Positions 1-8,305 of a stretch of DNA of 64,000 nt are shown here, piece by piece. The translations under genes were made by a program, and so were the position numbers. The DNA is taken from NCBI GenBank assembly GCA_963771655.1, contig CAVYUG010000003.1:1-64000 (forward strand), given 5' to 3'. The notes under the pieces were generated by a model. The model was not told the DNA's origin, ran no database searches, and saw only the letters and a list, made by a program, of their open reading frames with translations. The stretch is from JAWVFM01 sp963771655 (GTDB taxonomy: Bacteria > Actinomycetota > Thermoleophilia > Solirubrobacterales > 70-9). Position 1 is the first letter of the stretch, and each line of letters begins with the position of its first letter.

Positions 1-20
1 CCGAGGCACGACGTAGGGGG

Positions 21-641
21 TCAGGCGGCGAGATAGCCGCCGACGAACTCCTCGTTGAGCCGCGTTGCCAGCCAGCTCTTGAGCACGGGCTTGACGAACT
101 CTTCCTCGATCCAGATCAGCAACGCGAGCAGCGCCAGTACGCAGTCGTCGCGAGAGTCAGCATCCTCGCCATGCCGGCCATCGTTTGCGGCTCCATAGAT
201 CGCCGCGATCAGCAGCTTGTGCTCATGCTCGAGCTTCAGCTGGGCGGCAACCGAGTTGGCGTTGCTCATCTTCACGCGCACGCCGCGCCCCCTAGCGACG
301 TCGCGCAGCGCGCCCTCGACGCCAATAATCAGCGGCGGGAACGCCTCGTCGTACTCGCCTGCGTCGAGATGGTCGAGCGCATGCTCAAGGCGCTTGCGAT
401 TCAGCGGAGTGAGCGTCGATGACGTCTGAACGGCGGCGCGGAAGGCCGTCCTGGCAGACGACTCGAGCAGGATCTTCGCCAGCAGGTCAACGAACGCCTC
501 GATCCCTTCGTCAATGATCCGCTCCTTCAGCCGCAGGGCATAGCCCCACGGAACTGGGTCGAGCAGGAAAACCATGCGCTTCGTGATGCGGTGGGTCTTG
601 CCCTCGAGCGCCGCATCGACGGCATCCATTCGCGCGAACAT
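21..641 (-). CDS. Hypothetical protein, possibly HEPN/Abi-like
   Basis: A 206-residue, mostly helical, cytosolic-looking protein. The C-terminal half (residues about 75-190) has a helix-rich layout with an RHGE motif near residue 157, followed by a hydrophobic helix and an acidic stretch. This resembles the R-x-H neighbourhood of HEPN or abortive-infection RNase domains, but I cannot confirm it by eye. The ATG at 641 has an AGCAGGAA ribosome site upstream. It is the only island gene besides the small membrane protein that reads cleanly, without an obvious indel. Its position in the tRNA-linked island with SIR2, Rad50-like and PLD-like genes makes a defence role plausible; that is inference. 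Confidence 0.45.
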   Translation of the reverse strand: MFARMDAVDAALEGKTHRITKRMVFLLDPVPWGYALRLKERIIDEGIEAFVDLLAKILLESSARTAFRAAVQTSSTLTPLNRKRLEHALDHLDAGEYDEAFPPLIIGVEGALRDVARGRGVRVKMSNANSVAAQLKLEHEHKLLIAAIYGAANDGRHGEDADSRDDCVLALLALLIWIEEEFVKPVLKSWLATRLNEEFVGGYLAA

Positions 642-671
642 TTCCTGCTGGCGGGCCCCTGAAGGGCTGGA

Positions 672-1123
672 TCACCGGCGCATGCGCGCCTCCCTGGCGC
701 TTTCGATCATCTGCCAGATCTCGGCGTCGTGCATGAAAGAAGGTGTAGCGGACCGAGGTCGACCGCACGCGTCGATCATGTTCGACGCGCTGACGCCGAT
801 CCGGGCCCGGCTAATCATCATCCGGTTGGCCGCGTCGCCAGCCAAATCAGGGACGCCTCGAACCGGTTGACCGCCGAGGGGATGCGGGCGACTGAGCCCG
901 AAATCGAGCGAGACGCCTGATCGACGAGGCGCAAGTGGCGGTTCGTCGCTCGGCCGGCGGTGATATCCGCCAGCCGCTGCGGGCGTTCCAGTAGTTCCTG
1001 CGTGCGCTGCAACACATCGCTGTGCCGGGAGGGGCCGATGCTCGCCTGCCTTCGGGCCGCATCGACGAGGTCAGCGTCCGGGCGGAATCGGCGGGCGAGG
1101 CGGTTGATCTCTGAGTAATCCAT
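672..1123 (-). pseudogene. Frameshifted hypothetical gene
   Basis: An ATG at 1123 opens a frame that runs to a stop at 818 (101 residues). Past about 838 the sensible reading continues in another frame (DAANRMMISRARIGVSASN), and near 780 and 740 it shifts again to end in HDAEIWQMIESAREARMRR with a stop at 672. The joined product would be about 150 residues. I do not recognise the family; the start (MDYSEINRLARRF) and the charged C-terminus look like a normal small cytosolic protein. Several single-base indels are needed, as in the neighbouring genes, so this is either a decayed gene or a region of sequence error. It lies 30 bases upstream of the HEPN-like gene on the same strand and may form an operon with it. 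Confidence 0.4.
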
Positions 1124-1345
1124 CTCGGTTCTCAGTATGAGGGGCGAAGTGGCGGAGCCGCAAGGAGTCCCGGCTCGCGAAGACCCCGGGAGCGCAGATT
1201 CGCGGCCGAGTGAGATAGCCGCGGACGTGAGCCCTTTACGACGCCAGCTGACGAACACGAATGGATACAGGCGTGTATGCCAGTCGCCAGGCCAGGACCT
1301 GACCGGCACTTACTTCCGGACTCGTCCGCACATGGAATAGGTGCA

Positions 1346-1594
1346 ATGGTCTTCTCCCAGCCCAAGAAGCGCTTGCTCGCGCTGGCCTTCGTCGTGTTCA
1401 GCGCACTCGTGTGCGTCGGCATCGGTGCTGGCACCTGCAGCTGGGAACCGCTCGAGTGGTTGGCTGGGACTGTTGGAGCTTGGGTGCTTACGCAGCGGAT
1501 CCTGCCTGAGATCTGGCCGGCAGCCGCCTCGACCAAGTGCTCAAGGCCAGCTGGGTTGAGAGACCCGGCGGGAGCTAGGAGCAGCCACGAGTGA
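1346..1594 (+). CDS. Small membrane protein, unknown
   Basis: An 82-residue frame from an ATG at 1346. After a KK-rich start, residues about 9-30 form a clear transmembrane helix (LLALAFVVFSALVCVGIGAG). A second moderately hydrophobic stretch follows around residues 36-50. The C-terminus is polar. No family is recognised and no strong ribosome site is visible. It is isolated between two minus-strand genes, with about 220 bases of featureless DNA on either side (1124-1345 and 1595-1820). Confidence 0.4.
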   Translation: MVFSQPKKRLLALAFVVFSALVCVGIGAGTCSWEPLEWLAGTVGAWVLTQRILPEIWPAAASTKCSRPAGLRDPAGARSSHE

Positions 1595-1820
1595 AGAAGA
1601 GCCGATGCGAGCCCGGAAGTCAACCCGCGCCCCTACCGTCCCGTGCGAGGGCGAGTCGAGCGCTGCTCCTGATCGCGAAAATGAGAGGCGCCGGCCGACA
1701 CTCATAGGCGTTCGTGGCGCCGCCCCTGCGAGCGTCACGGCGGTGTCGACCTAGATTCCTGTCTAGCGTGACCCGAACCCGGCGTCTGAAGAGGAGACGA
1801 GTAACGAAGGCGCAGACTGG

Positions 1821-2521
1821 CTACAAGCCCAACGCGGCCCGAATCGCGGCGCCGGTGAGGCCACCTGCGGCACCGACGGCGACATCGCCAGCCCGAAACT
1901 TCGCCGCCCACCGCCGAAGCCGCGAGCGCTCCTGTTCGTCATTCGTCTCATCCGCCCGCCGCGCAAGGAATGCAGCTGGATTTCGCGCCGCGGTGCGGCC
2001 CGACGGCGTCGGATAGAACTGCGTCGACCCCTCCCAGCCAACGAGCTGTAGGTCCTCAAGCTGCCGAAGGTCGTGCGCGCGAACGACATCGGGCTCGATC
2101 CCCCAGCCTGGATGCTTGACGATGTCGGCCCCCGAGGTACGAACGAGAAGCAAGGGGGTAGCTGGATCCCTCTCGAAGGCATCCACGATCGCATCGAGGA
2201 TGATTCCCAGACGCCGGTCAGGATCCTTCAGCGCCGTCGCCCGCTCGTTCGCCAGGGCGCCGGCATAGCGCACGCGTATCTCCTCGGACGGCCAAAAGCG
2301 CCAGGTTGGGGCCGCGCTCTTGTCCACCTGTAGGAACTCGCGGGCAACGAGTCTTCGCACCTCGTCGCGAGTGGGCTTGAGAGGCCAGCCGGCCAGCGTG
2401 GATGCTCAAGAGCGTCAGCGCCGGGAGGAATCTCGAACTGGGAGTCGCCCATGGCCTCCGAAATGTCGACAAGCGCTTCGAGGATCTCCGCGTCATGCTC
2501 GCTGGGATCGGTCGACACCAC
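1821..2521 (-). pseudogene. Winged-helix-like protein, one frameshift
   Basis: A GTG at 2360 opens an unbroken 179-residue frame with a region that looks like a winged helix (RAHDLRQLEDLQLVGWEG, then FYPTPSGRTAA near residues 110-130). It ends in a Gly/Ala-rich hydrophobic helix (GAAGGLTGAAIRAALGL). Upstream, a GTG at 2521 starts a different frame encoding HDAEILEALVDISEAMGD and so on, which joins naturally to the 2360 frame if one base is added or removed near 2375-2400. The full gene would be about 230 residues. It is divergent from the PLD-like gene, whose ATG is only 24 bases away, so they probably share a promoter region. Function unknown; a DNA-binding role is inference. Confidence 0.45.
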
Positions 2522-2545
2522 GGCAGCAGGTTAGCCTCGGTTCGA

Positions 2546-3715
2546 ATGCCCATACGGCTAGTCACTAGATACTGGGACCGCCAGCTTGCCGATGCGCTGG
2601 CCACCGACCACTCAAGCGTGCGGATCGTGGTTCCGTTCATCAAGCGGCGCGCTGCCGAACGCTTGCTCGAGGCCGGAGTCCCGGCTGAGTTGCAAGTGAT
2701 CACACGATTCAACCTGGCCAATTTCGTCCAAGGCGTTAGCGACATCGCCGCTCTTCGTCTGCTGCTTGCCAACGGCGCCGTGATCCGCGGCCTCAAGAAT
2801 CTCCACGCGAAGCTCTACTTGAGCATCCGCATTTGGCGATCGTGACATGGCCAACCTCACCGAAGCGGGCTTGACCGGGAACCACGAACTCGGGTTTGTT
2901 TGCAGCGGAGCAACAAGCGTCAACCCGTGCCAAAGCTATTTCGAGGAGTTGTGGAGGCGGACGCGGGTCGATTTAACCGAGCAACGCGTCGCCGACTGGG
3001 AGAGGAAGATCGATGAACACCTTGCGCGATCCGGAGTGGCCGTCAATCCAGAGGGACTTGGCGACGAGGGGGAGGACGGTGGGATCGACCGCGAACATGC
3101 CCCTCACCACCGTGGTTCAACGAAGCGCCACAGGCGTTCGTCAAGTTCTTCGGTCGAAACCTCGAGCGAGCCCCGCGATCAGCATCCATCTTCGACGAAA
3201 TTGAGGGATCGGGATGTCATCGGATCTGTTCATACCCGAAGAACAAGCGACCGTGGCGGGTGGAGGAGGGAGCGTTGATGTTCATGGGCCGCCTGGTGAG
3301 TCATCCAAACGACATCCTGATCTTCGGCCGAGCCACAGCTCTCGCGTACGCCCCTGGCCGCGATGACGCCAGTCGCGATGAGATCGCGCTGCGACGGTGG
3401 AAAGTCAACTGGCCGCACCACATTCGTGTTCACGATGGGCAGTTCCTGGCTGGGTCACTCGACAACGGCATTTCGCTGTACGAGCTGATGGACGAACTTG
3501 GCGCCGGGGCGTTGGCGTCGACGCAGCGAAACAGCCGCGCCGGTCATGGGAATACGAACCCGCGGCTGGCATATCCGAGACAGCCGGATGTCCGCCTATC
3601 GGATGAGGGACAGCGTTGGATGAACCAACACCTTGACGACGCAATTGCCGTTCACGGACTCCAAGGCGCGGTCGATCTGGCTACGCTTGATTGGTTGCCG
3701 GTGCCCGTGACGTAG
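2546..3715 (+). pseudogene. Phospholipase-D-like nuclease family protein, frameshifted
   Basis: The ATG at 2546 begins MPIRLVTRYWDRQLADAL, typical of PLD-superfamily proteins. The catalytic HxK motif is readable as LHAKLY just before 2820. From there the reading must move frame twice (near 2820 and 2850) to give LAIVT then ANLTEAGLTGNHELGFV, the usual continuation of the PLD motif (HAKLYL, about 10 residues, TSANLT). A further shift lies between about 3040 and 3110. After it the frame is open (WFNEAPQAFVKFFGRNLERA through LVSHPNDILIFGRA) to the stop at 3715. The intact product would be about 390 residues. Such proteins occur in restriction and defence loci. Here it is divergent from a winged-helix gene and convergent with the SIR2/ATPase pair. 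Confidence 0.6.
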
Positions 3716-3824
3716 TCGGTCGGCAGTCTCGACACCTCCCGTGGTGACGGCGACGGTTGTTCGCTCACCCTGCTCGCGCGAGGGAGAAGCCATCCTGAGA
3801 CGACCCGGGCCATACGGGCCGGCT

Positions 3825-4688
3825 TCAGGATGCTTGTCGGCGCACCAAAGGTATGACCTCCGCAAGCTCAGGCTCACGCGTCGAGACTGTTGGACCCTCG
3901 CGCGTCCACGCAGTGAAGTCATGAACGATCGTCCGAGTCTCGCGCTCGCGTGGGGACAGCTTGCGTACCAGGACATCAGCAAACCGCCGGTCATGGGTCG
4001 TGACGATCAGCTGGCGGGTATCGCGGATACGCCGACACAGGTCACTGAATCCGAGGATCGCCAGCACGTCGAGAGCTTGAAGTGGATCGTCCAGCACCAG
4101 GAATGGCAGGGCGCTCTCGCGGGCGTTGAGCGCCATCCCGAGGAAGTACGACAGCGCGACCACGTTCAGCTGGCCCTCACTGAAAACCAGTAGCGGGTTC
4201 GCTTCGATACCGCGGTCCGCGTCGCGGACGACCGGCACGATCTGGTTGCGGTTGCGGAACACGTCCTGCCGCGCGTGCAGCTCGGTGAAGGCGGGATTCG
4301 GGTTCAGCCGTTCGAATACCTCAGCGAACGTCGGCTCCAGACGCTCGAGCGCACGTTCGACGATCGCCTCGGCCGAGGAGTGCGCGGCGTGCTCGAGTGT
4401 CTTGGCATCCCTACACCGGCGCTCGAGTTCGTCAAGCTCCTGCTGGGCGTTCCCGAGTTCCGCCGCGATGGCCGCGATCTCGTCCGTCAGTCGCGTCACG
4501 TGCACGTCGCTGGCCTCCTCGAGACGTCGGTACACACCGCGCAGTTGATCCACAGCCCATGACACGGCATCCGCTAGCCCGGGCGATTCCAGCGCCGTCT
4601 GGTCGACTTCCGCGCCGGCCGAGGTCAATACCTGGCTTGCCTCCCGTGCGCTCGACAATGCAGCTCCGCACCGCCTCCTCGGCCTCAT
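3825..4688 (-). CDS. Rad50/SbcC-like ATPase, C-terminal half (after a frameshift)
   Basis: This frame encodes the distal half of the ATPase that begins at 5844. It has a long coiled coil (DEIAAIAAELGNAQQELDEL), an ABC signature-like motif (FSEGQLNVVAL), a Walker B with D-loop (LPFLVLDDPLQALD) and a switch histidine (IVTTHDRRFA). These are the C-terminal nucleotide-binding half of an SMC/Rad50/SbcC-type head. A start at 4688 is nominal: the upstream half is in another frame and the two join if one base is changed near 4650-4670. The total product would be about 670 residues, short for SbcC but normal for stand-alone Rad50-like ATPases of defence loci. It ends 109 bases from the convergent PLD-like gene. 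Confidence 0.7.
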   Translation of the reverse strand: MRPRRRCGAALSSAREASQVLTSAGAEVDQTALESPGLADAVSWAVDQLRGVYRRLEEASDVHVTRLTDEIAAIAAELGNAQQELDELERRCRDAKTLEHAAHSSAEAIVERALERLEPTFAEVFERLNPNPAFTELHARQDVFRNRNQIVPVVRDADRGIEANPLLVFSEGQLNVVALSYFLGMALNARESALPFLVLDDPLQALDVLAILGFSDLCRRIRDTRQLIVTTHDRRFADVLVRKLSPRERETRTIVHDFTAWTREGPTVSTREPELAEVIPLVRRQAS

Positions 4689-5844
4689 GACGGACGCGCG
4701 TCTGCTCCTTAGCCGCAGCGAGCGCCGTTTGCGCCCGGGCAACACTCGCGGCGGCCTCCTGCGCGGCGGCAGCCACCCGTCGGTTCTCCTCGATGACTTC
4801 CTTAAGGTGCGCGTGCACCGACGCCTGGTCGATCTCCTGCTCGCACACGGGACACCGGTCACCGAGGAGCCCAAGGGCGGCAACCGCAAGTTGGGTCATC
4901 GCTGGCGCTCGCTCCGTTGCGGCGACTGCCGCGATGCGAGCGGCTTCGAGTTCCATCTCGGCCTTTGCAACTGCGTCGTCGGGCGCGGTGTCGAGTTCCG
5001 CGAGTGCCTTGCGCGCTGCGGCGAGAGACGTAAGCGCACCGCCGAAGGCTGCGAGAAGACGCCCGAGCTCTTTGAGTGCGCCGAGATCGGCATCATCCGC
5101 GGGCGTGAGCCGCACACCGTTGGGCAGACCCGCATTGATCTCTGCGATGCCATCACGAACTATTGCTCGACGGGTCTCGGCTGTGGCCACTCTCGCTGTT
5201 GCGTCGTCCCGCCGCTTCACCGCCTCACGATGGCGCTCTTCCAGGCGCTTGAGCGCCTTTCGTGCCGTGGTGCGCTCGCTGACGAGCGCGTTCGATGCCG
5301 TGGTTGCCGCTGCTGCAAAGCGCGTCACCCGTTCAAGCCCAAGGATCCCGGACAAGCGCTCATGCATCGCACCCCCCGCGGTGTCCAGCGCGGCCCGGAC
5401 GGCGTCTTGCCGGAGAAGTCCCCATGTGTTCACTGCGTCGACGGTCTCGGCCAAAGTTGCGTGACCGACCACCTCCGCCAGCGCACGCTCCGGGTTCGCC
5501 TCAGGCGCCCCGTCGCAAGTCGCCTCGAGAGTCGTCTGCAGCTGATTGCCGTGCCGCGTGAAGGACCAGAGGTGTCCGTCGGCGACGATCTCCAGGGTGA
5601 CAGTCGCGTCGCCAGCCCGGTGGCGATTCGTGATGGCATCCTCGACCTTGCGCATCCCTCGCACGCGCTCGACAAGGTGGGCAAGCTCACCTGCGAACAC
5701 CCACAAGATCCCATCGACAAGCGAGGTCTTGCCTGCCCCGTTGTCGCCGCGAATGATCACTGCGTCGGCATCGAGATCGAGCCGTCGAGCGTCGGAGAAG
5801 CCGCGGAAGCCCTCAAGCTCGATTGCAGTCAAACGCGTGTTCAT
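4432..5844 (-). CDS. Rad50/SbcC-like AAA ATPase, N-terminal half
   Basis: Begins MNTRLTAIELEGFRGF, the classic start of RecF/SMC/SbcC ATPases. Walker A is GDNGAGKT at residues 33-40. A coiled coil follows, with a zinc-hook-like CPVC at 331-334 inside GDRCPVCEQEID, as in Rad50 dimers. In-frame similarity stops near residue 395 (about 4660); the rest of this frame to 4432 is Arg/Gly-rich and looks out of frame, while the true continuation is the 3825-4688 entry. The ATG overlaps the stop of the SIR2 gene as ATGA (5841-5844), so the two are translationally coupled. The expected role is ATP-dependent sensing of DNA ends or foreign nucleoprotein with the SIR2 protein as effector; that is inference from similar defence pairs. 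Confidence 0.75.
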   Translation of the reverse strand: MNTRLTAIELEGFRGFSDARRLDLDADAVIIRGDNGAGKTSLVDGILWVFAGELAHLVERVRGMRKVEDAITNRHRAGDATVTLEIVADGHLWSFTRHGNQLQTTLEATCDGAPEANPERALAEVVGHATLAETVDAVNTWGLLRQDAVRAALDTAGGAMHERLSGILGLERVTRFAAAATTASNALVSERTTARKALKRLEERHREAVKRRDDATARVATAETRRAIVRDGIAEINAGLPNGVRLTPADDADLGALKELGRLLAAFGGALTSLAAARKALAELDTAPDDAVAKAEMELEAARIAAVAATERAPAMTQLAVAALGLLGDRCPVCEQEIDQASVHAHLKEVIEENRRVAAAAQEAAASVARAQTALAAAKEQTRVRHEAEEAVRSCIVERTGGKPGIDLGRRGSRPDGAGIARASGCRVMGCGSTARCVPTSRGGQRRARDATDGRDRGHRGGTRERPAGA

Positions 5845-7793
5845 GGGATGTCTATCTCCGACCGTGACCTAAAGGCCGCGAGCGCGGCCTCGGCCAACTT
5901 AGCGTCCACACCCTCATCATCCAGTCCAGCGCGGATTGCCTCAAGTGCGTCGACCCGTGGGATGTCCGCAGGCGGCTGCAACGGTAGCAGCGCGCGCACG
6001 CCGCGCTTCGCGCCCATCCTGTCGGGGGCATCCACAACAACGAACTTACGCGCGTAGCGCGTGTCGTTCTCGACAGTCTCGCGAATCGTGTCGTGCAACG
6101 GCGTCGCCGGCGGTGGAACGGCAGCAACCACGTACAGGTCCCACCGCCGTGCCGATGGGTGTTCGGCGGCGGCCGTCGTCAGCGACGCCTGCGCTGCGGC
6201 GATCCGGTCCTCGAGGCTCTCCCACTCAGCATCGATGACGGAGACGAGGGCGTACGCCGTCTCCGCCAGCAGCGCGTCCCCGACGCCCTCGAGCTGCGCG
6301 TCCCAACTGCATAACCCCCATCCTCCAGTACTCCGCGCAAGAGCGCCAGGCCGTCTGAGCCCGCCCGAGTTGTCACGCTGCCAAGTCTCCTGCGACCGCG
6401 CGCTCGGCCCGAAGCAGCCGAACATTGTCCTCGATCCCCGCTGCGACATCAAAAGCCTCATCCTCGGCCGCTGCGATGTCGACCGGCGCCTCAAAGTCGG
6501 GGAAAGGCCCAATCGTCCCATGGACGGCGACGGCGACCGGTCCCCCGGCGCCGTAAAGGCCCTGCTCGCGTCGGCGACGCACGCGCTCGCGGGCGGAGCG
6601 CTCGACCTCCTTAACGGCTCACCTGGACGGCTCGCGATCTCCAGGTACTGCCGCGGTGTACGCACCATAAGGTCCGGCCCGCGAAGCTCGATCTCAAGGT
6701 CGCCGCCGTCGCCGCCCGCCAGCAGGGCGAGGGCCATCAGCGATTGCTCGCCCGCGTGGTCGAGGACGAACTGCTGACCGTCCCGCGCTTGGGTGACGCC
6801 GTCGCGCATCCACCTCAGGACGGCATGTCCGGTGGCATCCCTGAGGGCCTCGTCTAGGCGCTCGATGCCGTCCAGCATCGTCTGCGTCCAGGCGGTGTGC
6901 TCGTCCTGGATGTCCCGAATGCGCTGCGCCGCCTGTCCGAGCGCCTCCCGCGCGATGGCTCGCAGGAGATCGTCGAGGAACTCCGCCGCGTCGGCGTCGA
7001 TGTGCACACCGTCGGCGTCGTCTCCGAGCGCCTCGCGCCACGCGTTGGACAGCTCCAGGTCGACGACCTTGATGGTCGCGCCAGCTGCGCGCCACAGCGG
7101 AACGAGCTCGTCGAACGGCTCGCTCACGTAGGCACCAATGGTGCCGAGCCCGATGAACACGACCGTCCCATCCACGAGCGCATGCTGCACCTCGGCCCGA
7201 GCCCACTTCATTGGCTCGTCGACCTCCTCACGCGTGACCTTAAGCGTCTCGGGTCGGCTTGCGCACCCGTGCACCTTGTAGAGGGGCAGCTCCTGCCCGA
7301 GCGCCGCCCTCTCGAGCGGCGTCGTAACACCCACGATCTTGATGTCTAGCCGCGTCCCGGCGGTCTCGATCCCGAGATCCCAGTTGGCCGTTATTGCCGT
7401 GACTACCCCCTCGCGCATCAGGAGAGCTACCGCTTCATGGGCGTAATTCGGCTCCATCGTGCAGAACGGCGCTGCATCGGCAGCCCGGCGTCGGAGGTCA
7501 TTCATCTTGTCGGCGGCCTCCGCGGCTACACGTGCCCCAAGACGCTCCAAGTCATCGCCCGCGAGCGCCTCCTCGTCGACGCCGAGAAGCTCCGCCGCTG
7601 CGGATCGAAGGCGGTCCGCAAGCTGCCAGCCACGGAGGCCCGCTGCCGGCTCGGCGAGGCTTAGGCCTGCGCCCGTATACAAGACGAGCCGTCCCTGACG
7701 CGCCCGCTGGACCAACTCCGCGACTGCCCCGCGAGGATCCTCGCTCAACAACTTGGGGTGATGCCGCGGCGGAGGTTGTGAACATTCGCCCAA
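5841..7793 (-). CDS. SIR2-domain protein with C-terminal unknown domain
   Basis: A 650-residue frame from a TTG at 7793. The N-terminal SIR2-like NAD-binding fold shows GAGLS (41-45), TANWD (135-139), catalytic-type KVHG (173-176, His175) and FIGLGTIG (213-220), the hallmarks of defence SIR2 NADases. A helical region follows (250-370). Residues about 390-490 read as low-quality Arg/Ser-rich sequence. In another frame the same DNA (about 6380-6615) encodes VAVAVHGTIGPFPDFEAP and on, so compensating indels near 6615, 6375 and 6320 probably scrambled this part. The C-terminal 150 residues (WDLYVVAAVPPP, then DTRYARKFVVVDAP) are an unknown domain. Family knowledge: such SIR2 domains deplete NAD+ when triggered. 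The gene is first in a coupled operon with the ATPase. Confidence 0.75.
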   Translation of the reverse strand: MGECSQPPPRHHPKLLSEDPRGAVAELVQRARQGRLVLYTGAGLSLAEPAAGLRGWQLADRLRSAAAELLGVDEEALAGDDLERLGARVAAEAADKMNDLRRRAADAAPFCTMEPNYAHEAVALLMREGVVTAITANWDLGIETAGTRLDIKIVGVTTPLERAALGQELPLYKVHGCASRPETLKVTREEVDEPMKWARAEVQHALVDGTVVFIGLGTIGAYVSEPFDELVPLWRAAGATIKVVDLELSNAWREALGDDADGVHIDADAAEFLDDLLRAIAREALGQAAQRIRDIQDEHTAWTQTMLDGIERLDEALRDATGHAVLRWMRDGVTQARDGQQFVLDHAGEQSLMALALLAGGDGGDLEIELRGPDLMVRTPRQYLEIASRPGEPLRRSSAPPASACVADASRAFTAPGDRSPSPSMGRLGLSPTLRRRSTSQRPRMRLLMSQRGSRTMFGCFGPSARSQETWQRDNSGGLRRPGALARSTGGWGLCSWDAQLEGVGDALLAETAYALVSVIDAEWESLEDRIAAAQASLTTAAAEHPSARRWDLYVVAAVPPPATPLHDTIRETVENDTRYARKFVVVDAPDRMGAKRGVRALLPLQPPADIPRVDALEAIRAGLDDEGVDAKLAEAALAAFRSRSEIDIP

Positions 7794-8131
7794 GGAATTT
7801 CGATGATAAGGAGACTCCCGAAGGCACGCCGTGGCTACGCCCGGATTGCTGGTTCACCCACCGCCCGTTGCTGCCGCTTCCCGCGTGCAAGCAGAAGGGA
7901 CGCCGCGAGAGCTAAGGGCAAGGCCGCGGCGTCTTCGACGTCACGGCATTCCGCCTCGGGCAGCATCGCGTGTTGATGAACCTGTTCGCATTTTGAGTGC
8001 GCGCCAGTTGCGCGCCAGTTTGCGCCAGTTTCTGGCCGCTTCGAGCGGTCTCGAGCGGAAAAGCTGGCCGCCGAGCCAGCCGCCGAGCGCCTCTCAAACG
8101 CCCTGCAAATCGGCCGGTTTTGGCTTGCTAG
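7794..8131. other. Gene-free stretch between SIR2 gene and tRNA-Ser
   Basis: 338 bases without a supportable gene. A minus-strand reading runs through from the tRNA but has no credible start or family and includes tRNA sequence. The stretch holds three direct GCGCCAGTT repeats (8001-8030) and a small inverted repeat around 8036-8058 (CCGCTTCGAGCGG then TCTCGAGCGG). It lies exactly where an integrative element would carry its attachment and arm-binding sites, at the 3' end of the tRNA. No integrase gene is present here. Confidence 0.5.
8001..8030 (+). repeat. Three phased direct repeats GCGCCAGTT
   Basis: GCGCCAGTT occurs at 8001-8009, 8012-8020 and 8022-8030, with start-to-start distances of 11 and 10 bases, about one helical turn. 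The copies are exact. They sit about 100 bases from the tRNA-Ser 3' end. Phased 9-mers at this position resemble arm-type sites for an integrase or an iteron-type operator; which of these is unknown. Confidence 0.65.
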
Positions 8132-8221
8132 CGGAGGGGGAGGGATTCGAACCCTCGTCGGACCGAAATGGCCCGAAACGGTTTTCGAGACCGCCGCATT
8201 CAACCACTCTGCCACCCCTCC
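8132..8221 (-). tRNA. tRNA-Ser(CGA)
   Basis: Read on the minus strand, the acceptor stem is GGAGGGG paired with CCCCTCC, with discriminator G. The D-arm, a 5-bp anticodon stem with loop CTCGAAA (anticodon CGA), a long class-II variable arm typical of tRNA-Ser, and a T-arm containing GGTTCGAATCC are all present. CCA is not encoded. Its 3' end faces the low-GC island at 1-8131, the usual orientation for tRNA-targeted integration. Confidence 0.95.
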
Positions 8222-8305
8222 GAGATGACGAGGTGGGGAAGGCTAGCGCCGCCCAGCCGATACGGTCAGCGCTCGCGAACGCGCTGAAACGACGAAGGAG
8301 ATCCC

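Noticed and set aside
6380..6620. Treating residues 390-490 of the SIR2 protein as a genuine Arg/Ser-rich linker
   Set aside because: Another frame over the same bases encodes a well-structured, unbiased sequence, so indels are the better explanation.
7835..8215. Minus-strand frame starting inside tRNA-Ser(CGA)
   Set aside because: Its first 28 codons are the tRNA itself; no family match and no independent start.
8132..8221. A direct repeat of the tRNA-Ser 3' end elsewhere in 1-8000 as the other attachment site
   Set aside because: I could not find a second copy of the T-arm/acceptor sequence in the island part of the window; it may lie to the left.
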